Source of the DNA: Parus major
Lineage: Eukaryota; Chordata; Aves; Passeriformes; Paridae
Length of the DNA: 64,000 nucleotides
Direction: 5' to 3'
NCBI RefSeq assembly: GCF_001522545.3
Contig: NC_031770.1
Location: forward strand, 8,211,321 to 8,275,320
Below, one piece after another: positions 28,501 to 40,142 of this stretch. Positions within the stretch are counted from its first letter, which is position 1, and the number at the start of each line of letters is the position of its first letter. Under the pieces are notes generated by a model. It was not told where the DNA came from. It did no database searches and saw only the letters and a program-made list of their open reading frames with translations. The translations under genes and the position numbers were made by a program.

Positions 28501-29963
28501 ACTCATCTCTCAGCTTTGAACTATGCCTTTCAGTCAAGCAGAGGCTTTAATGCACTGGAAGACAGAAACTATGATGCTGGCCAGAGGGCTGTTACTGTAA
28601 TCTCTTCTCACGCCCAAGCACAGCCCCAGTGAAGTCGCTGTTCCCCACGTTACCTGGAGATGGTAGGGAGCACAGATTGGTACTCATGTGTGAAATGCAT
28701 GAATGACCCTCAGTTAACTGCTGTTGAGAAAGTAGAATAGTCACTACTACACCGAGAAATTAAATAATTGCATTTCTCATGTAGTGAATGACAACCCAAG
28801 ACTAAGAAAATAAAATAAAATAAATAAAGCAAATGGTGAATACCTTGAAGCCAAAGCTGAAAGTTCTACAACTGCTCTTATCTTGCATTGAAACACACTG
28901 GCTACTCTTTTGTAAGTTTTCCCTTAAAAGTTAGGACAGGAGTTCTTGGTACACCCAATTAGTTGTCGTGTCTTGGAAAGCATTGCTACACAGAATTTTT
29001 ACTGGGTGAGTTTTTAGGACTAAGGCTATGTAGGAGTCAGAATGAGGCTATCTCAGTTTTACAAAGCACAGTAGGTTTTTTTGCATAGGTTTTTATTTCA
29101 TCCTGCAAAGTTTCCCCTGCCAACCTAAAAGGAGTGCTGGAGGAGTGCAACAACAGAACTCCCTATGACAGAAATAACAAATTACTGCAGGACCATTAAG
29201 TGAGATATCAGAAATATTCCCTCTGATACAGGAAGAGAATGCTGTCACATAGTATGATGAAAAATTTTTAATTCTTTAAAGTCATGAACGAGAGGCTCTG
29301 TAGGCCTTGACTCAAGAGTCCAGATGTGCAGCAGCCAAATGAGTCATTTTCCAGTTCATGCAGGGCTACCCCTAGATATTGTGAACTTCAGACCAATATA
29401 TTCCATGTTCTGCAAATGACTCTCTTTTTGTGTCAAGACCATGATACAGTTTGGACAAAGTCTAGACCTGAAGGTTTTAAGTGGTGAGTTACAGAAAAAT
29501 GAATGGAAGAATCCAAAATCCAGTCTCCAGATCCATATGCCACAACCTTTATGATAATCAAAACTTCTCCAGTACAGGAAATCAGATTAAATTAAATGCT
29601 TTGAGCCACAGCATGACCTTGGTATTCCGCTTCCTTGTCCTGCAATCTGTATATTATGCTGAACCATTTTTCTTCACAGAGTGATAGGAAAGGTTTTCCT
29701 TTGGGAACACTTCAGTTTGGAGCCAGCTTTGACTTCTGACTCAGAGTTCAATACTTCTCTGCAGTCCAGAAAATCTGAAGGTGACCACCATCCCTTCACT
29801 GTGGCCCTGTGGCACAAAATCTTGTCTTCTCCTCTCCCACACCTGTCTGTGTGATGACAGCAGGACCAGCTGGCTGTCCCTTGGCAGTCAGGCCCAGGCC
29901 TGCCCTCTCCATCACAAAATTGATTTGAATACATTTACATGATTTACATGATTCAGTTCCAGT

Positions 29964-30110
29964 GCCCAGGATTAGCTCAGCTGGTCAGAGCATGCTGTTA
30001 ATAATGCCAAAGTTGTGGGTTTGATCCCTGTATGGGCCATTCATTTAACAGTAGGGCTTGATGATCCCTATGGGTCCCTTTAAACTCAGACTATTCAGTG
30101 ATTCTGTGAA
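29964..30110 (+). mobile_element. tRNA-Ile-derived SINE with CR1-like tail (TguSINE1-type)
   Basis: The head (about 29966-30039) follows tRNA-Ile: A box TAGCTCAGCTGG at 29973-29984, an anticodon region with TTAATAATGCCAA, and B box GGTTTGATCCC at 30018-30028. The second half is like a CR1 3' end (GGGCTTGATGATCCCTATGG, then GATTCTGTGA). A tRNA-Ile head joined to a CR1 tail is the structure of TguSINE1, known from zebra finch and other passerines. No clear target-site duplication was found. Mutated positions in the arms suggest it is not a working tRNA. Confidence 0.85.
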
Positions 30111-30218
30111 GGTAATTACTTCAAATTCCTGGCCTCTGAGCCAATCAGGGCTAATCAAGCCTCATGACCTCTTCAGCACAGCACTGGCTGGCCATGCAGT
30201 ACTGTGTTTAGCTAGAAA

Positions 30219-30584
30219 TACTGAAAATCTGTGTGGGTTATTAGTGCTGGGTGGGTTATCCACTGAAAATCTGTGTGGGTTATCAGTGCTGGGTGGGTTA
30301 TCCACTGAAAACCTGGGTGGGTTATCAGTGCTGGGTGGGTTATCCACTGAAAATCTGGGTGGGTTATCCACTGAAAACCTGTGTGGGTTATCAGTGCTGG
30401 GTGGGTTATCCNTCAGTGCTGGGTGGGTTATCCACTGAAAATCTGGGTGGGTTATCCACTGAAAACCTGTGTGGGTTATCAGTGCTGGGTGGGTTATCCA
30501 CTGAAAACCTGTGTGGGTTATCAGTGCTGTGTGGGTTATCCACTGAAAACCTGTGTGGGTTACCAAGTGCTGTGTGAGTTATCC
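30219..30584 (+). repeat. Composite 24/18-bp minisatellite
   Basis: Built of two related units: A, 24 bp (CACTGAAAACCTGTGTGGGT plus TATC, with variants), and B, 18 bp (AGTGCTGGGTGGGTTATC). They alternate mostly as A+B = 42 bp, with A units sometimes doubled. Both units end in GTGGGTTATC, so B and part of A share an origin. Because 24 and 18 are multiples of 3, several frames stay open on both strands. A single N at 30412 interrupts it (AB unit partly missing), so the true copy number is uncertain. Confidence 0.93.
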
Positions 30585-33500
30585 ATCTGAAAGTAGATTT
30601 TCCCAGGCATTTAGGATACATCTTAGAAAAAGGAACTTAAAAAGGCATCTCTGTTACCAAGTGGACCTTTGCAAACACCTATCTTGGCCAGCAAAGAGTG
30701 AAGCACACCTGTGGGGCTGGAGTAAGAAACTTCAAGTTTACCACTGAGCTCAAAAGAAAGTTTGCATGGCTCTGTTGTAAAAGGACATTTTATGTATCAG
30801 AGGTCGACTTTCTGTGCACAAATCTGGTTGTGTAAAACGTCCCCAGCTCCACAGAGGAGCCGTGACAATTTACACCAGCTGAGGTGCTGCTCAGCATTTT
30901 TGGTTATGGACCTTATTTACTCATGGCTAGTTAGAGTTCCTGTGGAGCTGTTAACAGCACTGTGTGGGTGTAAATCTTGCTTTAGATGACTTTGGAGCAG
31001 TTAGGAGATAGCCTGCTTGTCTATAAAGTAGAAGCATCCTCGAGCAAATGCCTGGCATAACCTCACAATAGAATGATGCCCCAGCAATATGAAATATAGC
31101 TATTTTTACCTAAGTGAAGACCTACAAACAATGCCTACTAAAAAGTTGCCACACATGATAATTAGGTGGTAAAAAAAAAATAAATCCCTTTGTGTTTTGG
31201 CACAGCCCATCTAATTTGTGCCTGTTTTTAAGCAGTTTCATTCCAGGACACACCTAGCTCCTCATCCACCTCAGGGTGCTGTGCTAACTTACCTACATTT
31301 TCTTCTAGAAATTGTTCAGTCAGGGATTAGCATCAGCCATTTTCTTGAATTAAGTTTGCTAAACATTCAAACAGCAGCATAAGGTAGGAAAGGCCTATGG
31401 TACTGACATGGAGCAGCAGTTCTTACTCTTTGCAGTAAAATAAGGTCAGTGTAAATGAGAATTTAGTCTGGCTAGCTACTTTCTGTGTTTTGACACAGGT
31501 AATTCACATGTCCCTATACTGTGAAGGCTGGGTGGCATTTTCACAGCAAGGCCCTGAAACAGACATTTCAGAACACATTCCTCTCCCTGTCACACTGTGA
31601 GTGGTACCAGCAGAAAAAACCAAGGTAACAGTGAACAAGGAAACCATTACTGGCCTTTGCAAAATCTCCCTGAGATCAGCATGCACAAAGCCAGCAGTGA
31701 GTAGGAGGAAGGAAAAGCTCAGTCTTGTGAATCCTTATCAGTTGTCTGCTTCTCGGGGGAAGCTGGTTCTGCAGAGCACGACATGACATTTCAATGTGTT
31801 TTCTGTTTTTTGCAGGGATACAAAACTGGTGTGAGAAAGATGAATTTCTAGGTAACACTAAGGCAGAAAAGTAGGTCCCCTGAAAAAATATTTCTGTAGA
31901 ATTTTTTAGCTTTAGTGATACTAAATTACAGCAAAACTTCCCAAGATTATTCCTGCAAGTCTTTTATACCACAAAACATAAAATTACAGTAAGTCTCCAT
32001 TAGCACTGTGGCTACTATTGTAATCAGTCTTGAGGAATGTTCTCCATCATTGGAAATATTTTGATTTAAGTTCCTGTTGAGGAGCAGTCTAAAACATATA
32101 CTTTAAATTACACTTTAAACTAAGTCCCATGGTACCTCCCTACAATGTATATGGTACACTGGCTCAGTGTAATTAAATTCTTATCCAAAGCTGTCATTAA
32201 GTTGCAGTAAATATTGAAGCTACCTTCATTTTAAGATAGACTTGCTTCTTGATTTTAGCTGATAAATATTATTGTATGGAAAACTAATTAAAATATGTAT
32301 ACTTACATAAAATAGGGCAGGACTGGTTCAGCTGTTACTACCAAGCATCCTGGCTTTTATCAGCAGTATGGCAGCTGACTGACAACAATGTGGAGAAAAT
32401 GGTCACAGAGAAGACTTCTCAGGGTGAGAAGGACTAAAAGTCCCAGGCCATCTCCCATTTTTTCTCATTTCTAGCACCAAATTAATTATTAATTAATTGA
32501 AAGATTTCCCTTGAATAAAAAAGATTGGAAGGGTAGAAGCAACCATCTCTCATATGTGGTCAGGCCATCATGGGCACAACACTACCATAAAATGAAAAGG
32601 ATGGAGAAATTCCACCGAGTAGACTGGGTGAGGAAAAAAGGCAGCTCCTTAGAGTCTAAAAAACAACAGTATTTTTCAAAAGTTTGATGAAACTGAGTGA
32701 GATGATGGAAGAGAAATCCCTAGTCATTCTTACTAGAGAATCCATGGTGGATTTTCATGATATAGAACACAACCAAAAAAGGTTCAGTTTGAACTTACAT
32801 CTTTTAGAAACTCCATCAGTTAGTCTGTAGGAAATCAGAATCAACTGCTTTCAGTGCTCACAAAACTTGTGTTCTTTCTGGAACAGAGGTAAATTGCTGA
32901 GATGACAAATACATGTCTTCCAAGAATCTCTCCCTTTCATGAGTGTCTGAATATTTTAATTTCCTAAATATATACTTGTTTGAGAGTTTTATACCTAAAA
33001 GATGTTTTATGTAGATTTGTTGGTGCCTCTGACTTTTCAAGAAAATGAAAAAGGGTCCATTTTACCTAGAATATAGGGATTGACAGTATCTTAAGCCATC
33101 ATCAAATTTCTTTCCATTGACCTTCATTAGTTTTCCCACAGGCTGTCCTCCAAGTTTTCTTCATATCTCTCTGGTTATCTATTACAGAACTGCCATTAGG
33201 TCAGACCCTTTCTAAGGTGTTGCATTACCAAGATTTGACACTTTGGTGGAGTGTATTCAAAGTTTGTTTTGATTTCTACAAATTTTTCGTTGGAGCCTTT
33301 AAAAAAAATTCAGGTCTGAAGATTTCTGTATGGCACATATAAACTTGTTGTTCTGACTCCAAACACATCCTTTAGAAGCAGTCCAACTATTCCTCCCATC
33401 CACTTCCAGAGAATACAGACTGCACAGTTTTAGCACATCAGACTTGCAATCCTGAAATGTTAGGAGTGGATGACTTTTGAAACAGAAAATATCTGATGTA

Positions 33501-34267
33501 CAGATCTAGCTAAAAATAAATGTAAATTTGAAATAGTAGATTGCTCCAGTCTTTTAAAAAGGAGCAGGAGTCTGGTTTTTGTGGTAGACTTAACAGGACA
33601 AGATTCCTAGTTAGAACTACACAGCACATCACATCAGACATTTTGGCATTACAAAATGGAAAAGTTACAAAGAAAAGAGCCCTGAGGAATTTCAAAAAAG
33701 TCCATATGAGATATGGATAACAGGCTTCTGTGAAGAGCCTCTGTCAGCCTAGAGAGAAAATTGTACAGAAAATACATCTGTGAGACTTCACTCCCAGCCC
33801 ATAAACAAACACAGTTTTCTTCTCCTTTCTTACTATTGGCTGGAAATCTGGCATTGCAAAAAAGGAGAAAATCTGGAAATCTTTTGACACTGTATGTTGG
33901 AAATGGAGGTTTTTGTTGGTTTGACTGTCACTTCTGATACGTGGTGTACATTGAAGTCACAAGTACAAGTCAGCCTGCTGCAATTCAGCAGGATGGAAAA
34001 TAGAGTAAAATCCAGGGTCATTTATTCATTGCTAACACCTATTCAAGTTCAATAAAGAAATAGCTATTGCAGTTAATGTTGTCTTCTTTTACAGCATTAG
34101 AGTTTACAAAAACATCTGTCCCTATCTAGGTACACTATAGCCTGTAAGGAGCAACCAAGAAGTCAGGAGTTCAAATTTATTAATTTCCAAGCATATGTGA
34201 GGATTTTGCTGTAGAACATGAGAGATAATGTCTAAAAATTATCTTTTGCAAGTCGTTATTGGTAAAA
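30585..34267. other. Intergenic, no gene recognised
   Basis: Unique AT-rich sequence between the minisatellite and the solo LTR. One possible old-repeat arm, CAATTTACACCAGCTGAGG, at about 30867-30885. Nothing else seen. Confidence 0.7.
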
Positions 34268-34850
34268 GAAGTTGTGCTGGTTTTGGCTGGGGCAGTTAAT
34301 TTCTTCACAGTGGCTGGTGTGAGGCTGTGCTTTGGATTTGTGCTAAACACAGAACTGATAATATAGAGATGTTTTTGTTTGTGCTGAGCAGGGCTTGCAC
34401 AGAGCCAAGGCCTTTTCTGCTTGTACTGCCATGCTGGTGAGGAAATTGGGGGTGCATAAGAGGTTGTGAGGAGATAAAACCAGGAAAAGTGACCCAAACT
34501 GACCAAAGGGATATTCTAGACAATATGATATCATGCTCAGTTTATAAAGAGGGGAGGAAGAAGGAGGAAGTAGTGAAGCATTTGGAGTGATGACATTTGT
34601 CTTCACAAGTAACTGTTAGGTGTAATGGGGGCCTGCTGTCCTGGAGATGTCTAAACCCCTGACTGCCCATGGGAAGTACTGAATTAATTCCTTGTTTTGC
34701 TTTGCTTTCTCTATTAAATTGCCTTTATCTCAACTCAAGGATTTTCCAGCTTTTATCTTTGAGATTCTCTCCCCATCCCTGCTGGTGGGGCAGTGAGTGA
34801 GCAGCTGCCTGGGGCCTGGCTGCTGGCTGGGGTGAAACCATGACAGAAGT
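34268..34850 (+). mobile_element. Solo LTR of an avian endogenous retrovirus (ERVL-like) with target-site duplication
   Basis: The LTR runs from TG at 34273 to CA at 34845 (573 bp). It is flanked by identical 5-bp direct repeats GAAGT at 34268-34272 and 34846-34850. A TATAAA (34543-34548) and ATTAAA (34713-34718) are in the order expected for U3 and R. The 5-bp duplication fits class III/ERVL integration. The sequence resembles an LTR family common in songbirds, which I cannot name with certainty. No gag, pol or env remains next to it, so this is a solo LTR left by recombination. Confidence 0.87.
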
Positions 34851-34964
34851 GCTAACACTTCATTTACTTTTTCTTAACTCTTACTCTAACCTTGGAGAGC
34901 ACATTTCTCTATCTCATTATGTCCATTTATTTTGCTGTCACAGTTCAGCCTTCTGAAGGTCTCT

Positions 34965-35125
34965 AACACCCAAAGGTGCAGCTAAATATCTACTGGGATA
35001 TTCAAAACCAACTGTTCATCAAGCTCTGTATCACACCACTCTGAACCACCATGGGGAGTGTGACTCCCCTGTGAGCAACTTCCCAAGGTGCTTAAATATC
35101 CTTTGACACTTGCCCCTAGAACCAT
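34965..35125. repeat. Probable relics of TTAAATATC-type palindromic repeat
   Basis: AAAGGTGCAGCTAAATATCT and AAGGTGCTTAAATATCCTTT are two diverged copies of the same motif about 110 bases apart, resembling the GGTGCCTAAATACCTTTGA motif of old sauropsid palindromes. It directly follows the solo LTR region. Confidence 0.35.
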
Positions 35126-35597
35126 AATTCTGCAAAACGTGCCTGATGTATGCTCAGCTTGAGGCATGTAAGAAATCCCTCCTGCTCAGCCAAAAAAAAA
35201 AGGAATAATACCCCAAAGCTAACTTGCCATGATCAGTTGGAATATAATATTTTATTTGGATCTCTTCTGTTCAGGGAGTGTGGCAGAGTATGCAAAGTTT
35301 CATTCCCATGTCTACACAGATCCTGATTTCCCAGGGTTAAAACGTAAATCAAATTTTTCCTTTAGTGAGTACAAGCTGCAAAGAGCAGACAACCTTCATT
35401 TAAACAGAAATCTATAAATCCTTTAGTCTTCACCTCTCTTAACCACATTGCTTGAGGTGAAAGCTGTTAACTGTGGTCTTTAGAACATATGTGTAAATGC
35501 AACCTTTTCTCCAAAAAACTTTGAAAATGTGCATAATCAATATTTTTGATAAATGCTAGTGATAAAGGCAAGAACTGATTGCAATAATGAAATGCAT

Positions 35598-35679
35598 GGG
35601 CTTGATCCTTTATTCACCTCAGTCAGGCCCTTACCTCCCCTGCTTTAAGGAATTCACTCCAAGAGCAGGATCAGGCCCT
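35598..35679. repeat. Degraded foldback repeat, GGGC.TGATCCT termini
   Basis: GGGCTTGATCCT at the left end is mirrored by AGGATCAGGCCCT at the right end, with ACCTCAGTCAGG and CTTTAAGGAATTCACTCC between. It looks like a relic of the old sauropsid palindromic repeats whose ends read GCCTGATCCTGC. Inner part is too diverged to fold well. Confidence 0.5.
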
Positions 35680-38600
35680 TAATGGGCTGCCAGCTCCATA
35701 CTGACATTATATCCAGACAACTGTCACTGAAATTTATATTTAGTTCCCTAAGAACAGTACATTAGATATCTTTAAGTGTTTTATGAGGCAGGACTATTCT
35801 GACTATTCTGACAAAACCACCAGTACATGTAGAAACCGGAGCTGTGAACAAATACTGCAGTTATGATTTACAGCACAATTGCCAGAGTCTTCCCAGCTTC
35901 ATCTCTGATGGCTACTTACTCAGGCTGTCATTTTTAGCTCCACAGATTATATCTGCCTTGGCCTCCTCCACAAACACTGGATTCACTGGAGTGTGTTGCA
36001 GACAATACAGCTCTCAAACAATGAAGCATTTGTGTTCATTTTCTTCTATTTTATCTTAGGAATTCTACTATTTAGGTCACTATCTGTTGCTTCCAGCTAT
36101 TCTTTCCTGAAAAATTGTAGCTCTTTTTAGGCTTAAGAAGATAAAATCAATGAATTCATCTATGTTATTCCTCTGGGTATAAAGGTCTAGATGTAATAAG
36201 TGGTACACATAGTATAAGATTACATTGCTATTCCTGAACTGCAGCCCCAAGATTAATTGTGCCTTATAGGCCAAAATTTGAAGAGCTGCTGGGTGCTGGC
36301 CTCTCTGAAAATCTGATACAACTAACACAACAAAACCCCAGTATTACTAAATTTCTCAAATGCTTTAAATATGATCCCTCCCTAGCATGAAGAGGAAGAG
36401 TGTGAGTGTATGTCTGTGTAGAATTTTAGATACAGATATGGAGAATAATGGTGAATGGATCCTCTATCTGGTTCTATCTGCCTTTCCTAAAAGAAACAAA
36501 AAAATCTACTACAGGTTTTACTTGAGAAAGATGGTAGTTGGATTTTAGCAAGCAACATCATTCATAGTGAAATTTGTCAATATCTGGGGAATAAAAATTA
36601 TGCCTAGATATGGGAACCTACAGGAATTCCATTTACATTACATTTAAGCTCACTGATTGCTCTACTGACATAAAAAATTGCTATGCTCTGAATGAAAAGA
36701 AGATGAGTGCTTAAGCAAACAGTCATAAATTAATTTATAATGAAACCTGACAGTCATAATTTAATTTAGAATGTATTTAAGATTGTTGTTACTATTTGTA
36801 TAGGACTTTTTTGCCTGGAGGAAGATGTGGCTTCATAGTGAAACATCAGCTATTGAAATACTAAACTTCTTAAGTGTACATATGTATTAATTAATAATTA
36901 ATTAATAATTAATTAATAATTAATTAATTATGTAGATACTTTCCTCACGAAGATCTGTTGTCTACTACAAGCAGTCAAAAGACTCCACAATTGAGGCATA
37001 CCAGTGGGCCACCAAGAACTCACCAGGAAGCACAAAGGATGCTGAGCACAACCTGTAAAACCTTGGGGGTGATGAGGCTGCATTTCCTTCTCAATGGTGA
37101 GGAGAGGAAGCAAGTCAAGTGACAAAAAGAAGTAATTCTATTCAGTTTAACTGAGAGATGGTATAGTAGGGCATTTGGGGATAGCCAGGCCATGAACAAA
37201 AATCCTTGGCAGTTTGTCTCACCATCAAGTTAGAAAACCACTTTCCTAAGATATAGTGAATTCTATTTGGAAAGTAATGTTTAATAAAAACAAAATTACA
37301 GGCTTTTGAAGTCTAATAAATGCTAAAAATAGGTACTTATGAAAAGCAAAATAAATAACGAAGTCTCTCTGTCATGATTAGTTTAAAAGCAGCAGGCAAT
37401 GGATTGCATTCGCCTCACTATCAAAATTGGTACGTGTCACAGTGATTCTTTAAATATGGTTTAAATGAGCAGCACATAGGAAGTACTTAAGTAAGAAGTG
37501 ACAGTAATTGGTTATCACACTGGAAAGTTTGCAAGGGGTTCTTTCCACACCCCTTGTGCAAAGAGCATTTCCCTTGTCGTACACTGAACTCTCATTTTGC
37601 AGCACTGATGCTCATGACCAAGGGTGAGCCAGTATATTCTGGCCAGTATCTTCAAGGACAGAGCAGTGGTGGCATTCTAGGTGGGCAGCTCCAGGGTCTA
37701 TCATGGATGCTGAGAAAATCAGCAGTTAGATGGTTTTAAACTTTCTGAGTGTGCTCAAGGGCACACAGTGACAGCATTCCGGGTGTATCACTCCCATGCT
37801 GAGCTTGGGGAGCTATAATGTGGTTAGCCTGTATTATTTATCTACTCTTTATCCCAATTTCAAACCTGATGAAAAGCTACTCCCTTCACATCACAGAATG
37901 AAACCTTCCTAAAAAAACCCACTCAAGATCTACAATAGCTCCTTCCTTTCATCTTCTCAAATCATAATTGAAAAAAAATATCCCTGAAAACAAAAATTAC
38001 CCTGTGGTTTCTTTACAGAATTGTACCTAGGGGAATATATTGGGGAGGGAAGGATTGCTAAGCTGAACACTGTTCTAGCAAAAGCCTCTCTTTTATCTTT
38101 CTCAATAATATTTAACATTCTTGTGCATCAGTAACTTAAAAGCCAGTTTTATAACTCTCATATTTCATACTGATAGTACTAGTCCTTTCTCATTGCCTTT
38201 TTCTTGGCATCTGGTAGGTTACCTGATTGTGGTGTTCTAGGAGAATCTAAACCAAGACAAACATACCTCAGATACACAGAGCAAATTACATTCTCTGGAT
38301 AAATCAAATTTCTCCAAGAGCTGCTGTTTGGGGTTTACACTTATTTGTCACATGGACATGCAAATCTTCTGTCTTTTAAACTGAAAACTGCCAGCAGAGG
38401 CTTGACAATACAACAAAATCTTGCTATTTCATGGTATGTTAGCTGTTGAGGATATTATGATGATGAACTTCTTTGAAAAGCTGGAAATATTTTTCTGGGT
38501 TAATTTTCAGTCAGATGAGTAAACTAATCCAACTCTATCATATACTGCACAACAGTTGCAGAGCAGGGAGCTACAGCCACAGACTATAAATCTTCCTGGG

Positions 38601-38914
38601 TAGCTGCAGGGTCTTTGGTGGCCTTGGGACTTCGAGTCCTTAATCAACTGACACTGACCCCACAGTGGTTAATACAAGCAAAAAGAACCCAGTTAAGTAT
38701 TTCAGGACTGCACTGCAGCTGGTTGTGTGTTGAAACAGTTTGTCCATCAAGGATTGTTAAATGGATCAAAGGAAGCACCTTGTCACTAAGTATGGGTAGA
38801 AAATCGAGCTATCAAGTAATTAGGGAAATTACCAAGTGAGGACTTCAGGTAAAGTCCTTCTGGAATCCCCATTTCCCTCCCTTTTACCAGTTTCTCTAAT
38901 ACAGTATTTTCAAA
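35680..38914. other. Intergenic, 3' of ETAA1
   Basis: Unique AT-rich sequence with the ATTAATTAATA array inside it. No gene or RNA recognised. Confidence 0.7.
36886..36930. repeat. 11-bp tandem repeat ATTAATTAATA, four copies
   Basis: Three exact copies of ATTAATTAATA and a fourth ending ATTA form a 45-bp AT-only tract with many TAATTA homeodomain cores on both strands. Probably a simple repeat; regulatory meaning unknown. Confidence 0.9.
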
Positions 38915-40026
38915 AACAGACTAGACAAATTTGAAAAAAAAATTTAATGATGACTTACAAATATACAATACTTACATTTTTAAGAGTTACAAAAACAGCA
39001 TACTAGAGAAACCAAAAGCTTCCTCCAACATTTGAAGGAACATTTCCAAGTTATTTATTTACAAAGAAAAATTACAGTCACTTTTCATAGTGTCACATGT
39101 TTACATATAAGCACTTCTCAGTTGAAAAATCTTGCAGCTTACCCAGAGGCAGTTTTTGCAGTCTGAGCTCTACACCCATCTATCAGATCAAAGATTCTAT
39201 CAGCCCATTAAGTTGATGTGACACAGCATTTTTACAATTCAACAGCCCTTGGTTTGAAACTAAGTACAACCCATATGGCTAAACTGATGCAAAGTTGCTG
39301 AGATTTCACCTGGTGTACTACATATTGCACATGGTTTGCTAAAATGGCACAGGCTACCTTTTTTAATTAGCTTGGTGATGTCTGTTTAGAAAAAGGTGAT
39401 CGAATTTCCTTAGGGTATTTCCAGTTCTTTTTCCTGAAATGAATTTAAAGGAATATAACATGGTCTTTGCAGGACACTTTTTCGCATAATGGAACTTTTA
39501 TATTAAATTCTTCCTTCTCCATGTATAATTCTTACCTTAGGTAAGACAAACTGAGCATACTTTCCAAAGTTTGTTCATTTCCATTAGTTTTCCAATGTTG
39601 GATGTTTGCTAGATTGTACTTTATTTAATCCAAAATTTTAAAAATTTCTTCTACCAAACATTAGTATTTCTCAATCTGTGTGTACTTGAGAGTCTACAAT
39701 ACTTGCAATAATACATCCAGTCTGTTTTTGACACCTTCATTATGTGTGTATACCAATACTCCCATGATTTTCAGGCCATATCATTTCAATGTGTGAACTC
39801 AGAATTTCATCTAGCTGAATGTAGTTTAGGACCACACATTTATAACTGATTGTTTTTAATTAAAACTAAGTACCTCCAGAGTATTAGTTATGGTTCAGGT
39901 TGAGGTCTTTTCATGTAGGAAAACAGAAAAAGCTTGCCATCAATAGCTGTGAACAGAGTTTAGAAAGGGTCTTCTGGCATTACAGTATTTCCCTACCAAA
40001 AGCTTTCTCCACAGACAAAACAAACT
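38915..40026 (-). other. ETAA1: Putative ETAA1 3' UTR with candidate polyadenylation signals
   Basis: Downstream of the stop the minus strand is AT-rich with no other gene signal. Candidate signals on the minus strand are AATAAA at 39625-39620, AATAAA at 39059-39054, and ATTAAA at 38948-38943 followed by a T-rich stretch. I cannot tell which is used; the outer limit given assumes the most distal one. Basis is motif only. Confidence 0.45.
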
Positions 40027-40142
40027 TCAAGCATCTTTACAGAATGCCTGTGTTCTGGATTTTCTTCGTGCAAGAGCTTCTTGTTTTTTCCTTTCAATCT
40101 CTTCTTGAGAACATTTTCTATTTTTCTGCTCTACCGTAGATG
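40027..40142 (-). CDS. ETAA1: ETAA1 coding exon 6, C-terminal RPA32-type helix
   Basis: The acceptor is a T-rich tract ending TATTTGCAG; the exon runs to TGA at 40029-40027. It encodes residues 886-923, including CSQEEIERKKQEALARRK (896-913), the basic amphipathic helix that in ETAA1, TIPIN, XPA and SMARCAL1 docks on the winged-helix domain of RPA32. The tail ends SRTQAFCKDA. It is separated from exon 5 by an intron of 1.8 kb (40143-41942). Too short to be called as an ORF; identified by motif and splice phase. Confidence 0.95.

Larger units (their letters stand above)
12403..29963. other. Intergenic, no gene recognised
   Basis: AT-rich unique sequence apart from the separate entries within it (foldback relics, candidate elements, poly-T, pyrimidine-rich block). 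No exon of a known protein, tRNA, snRNA or microRNA hairpin could be recognised by eye. Confidence 0.7.

Noticed and set aside
29966..30039. Functional tRNA-Ile gene
   Set aside because: The stem positions are mutated, the B box has GGTTTGATCCC, and the sequence runs straight into a CR1-like tail, so it is a SINE.
30162..30621. Repetitive protein or CRISPR-like array
   Set aside because: Both strands are open merely because units are multiples of three; there are no unique spacers, and CRISPR is not expected in a bird nuclear genome.
34180..34606. Minus-strand frames of 72-108 codons
   Set aside because: They are antisense to the solo LTR and have no known product.
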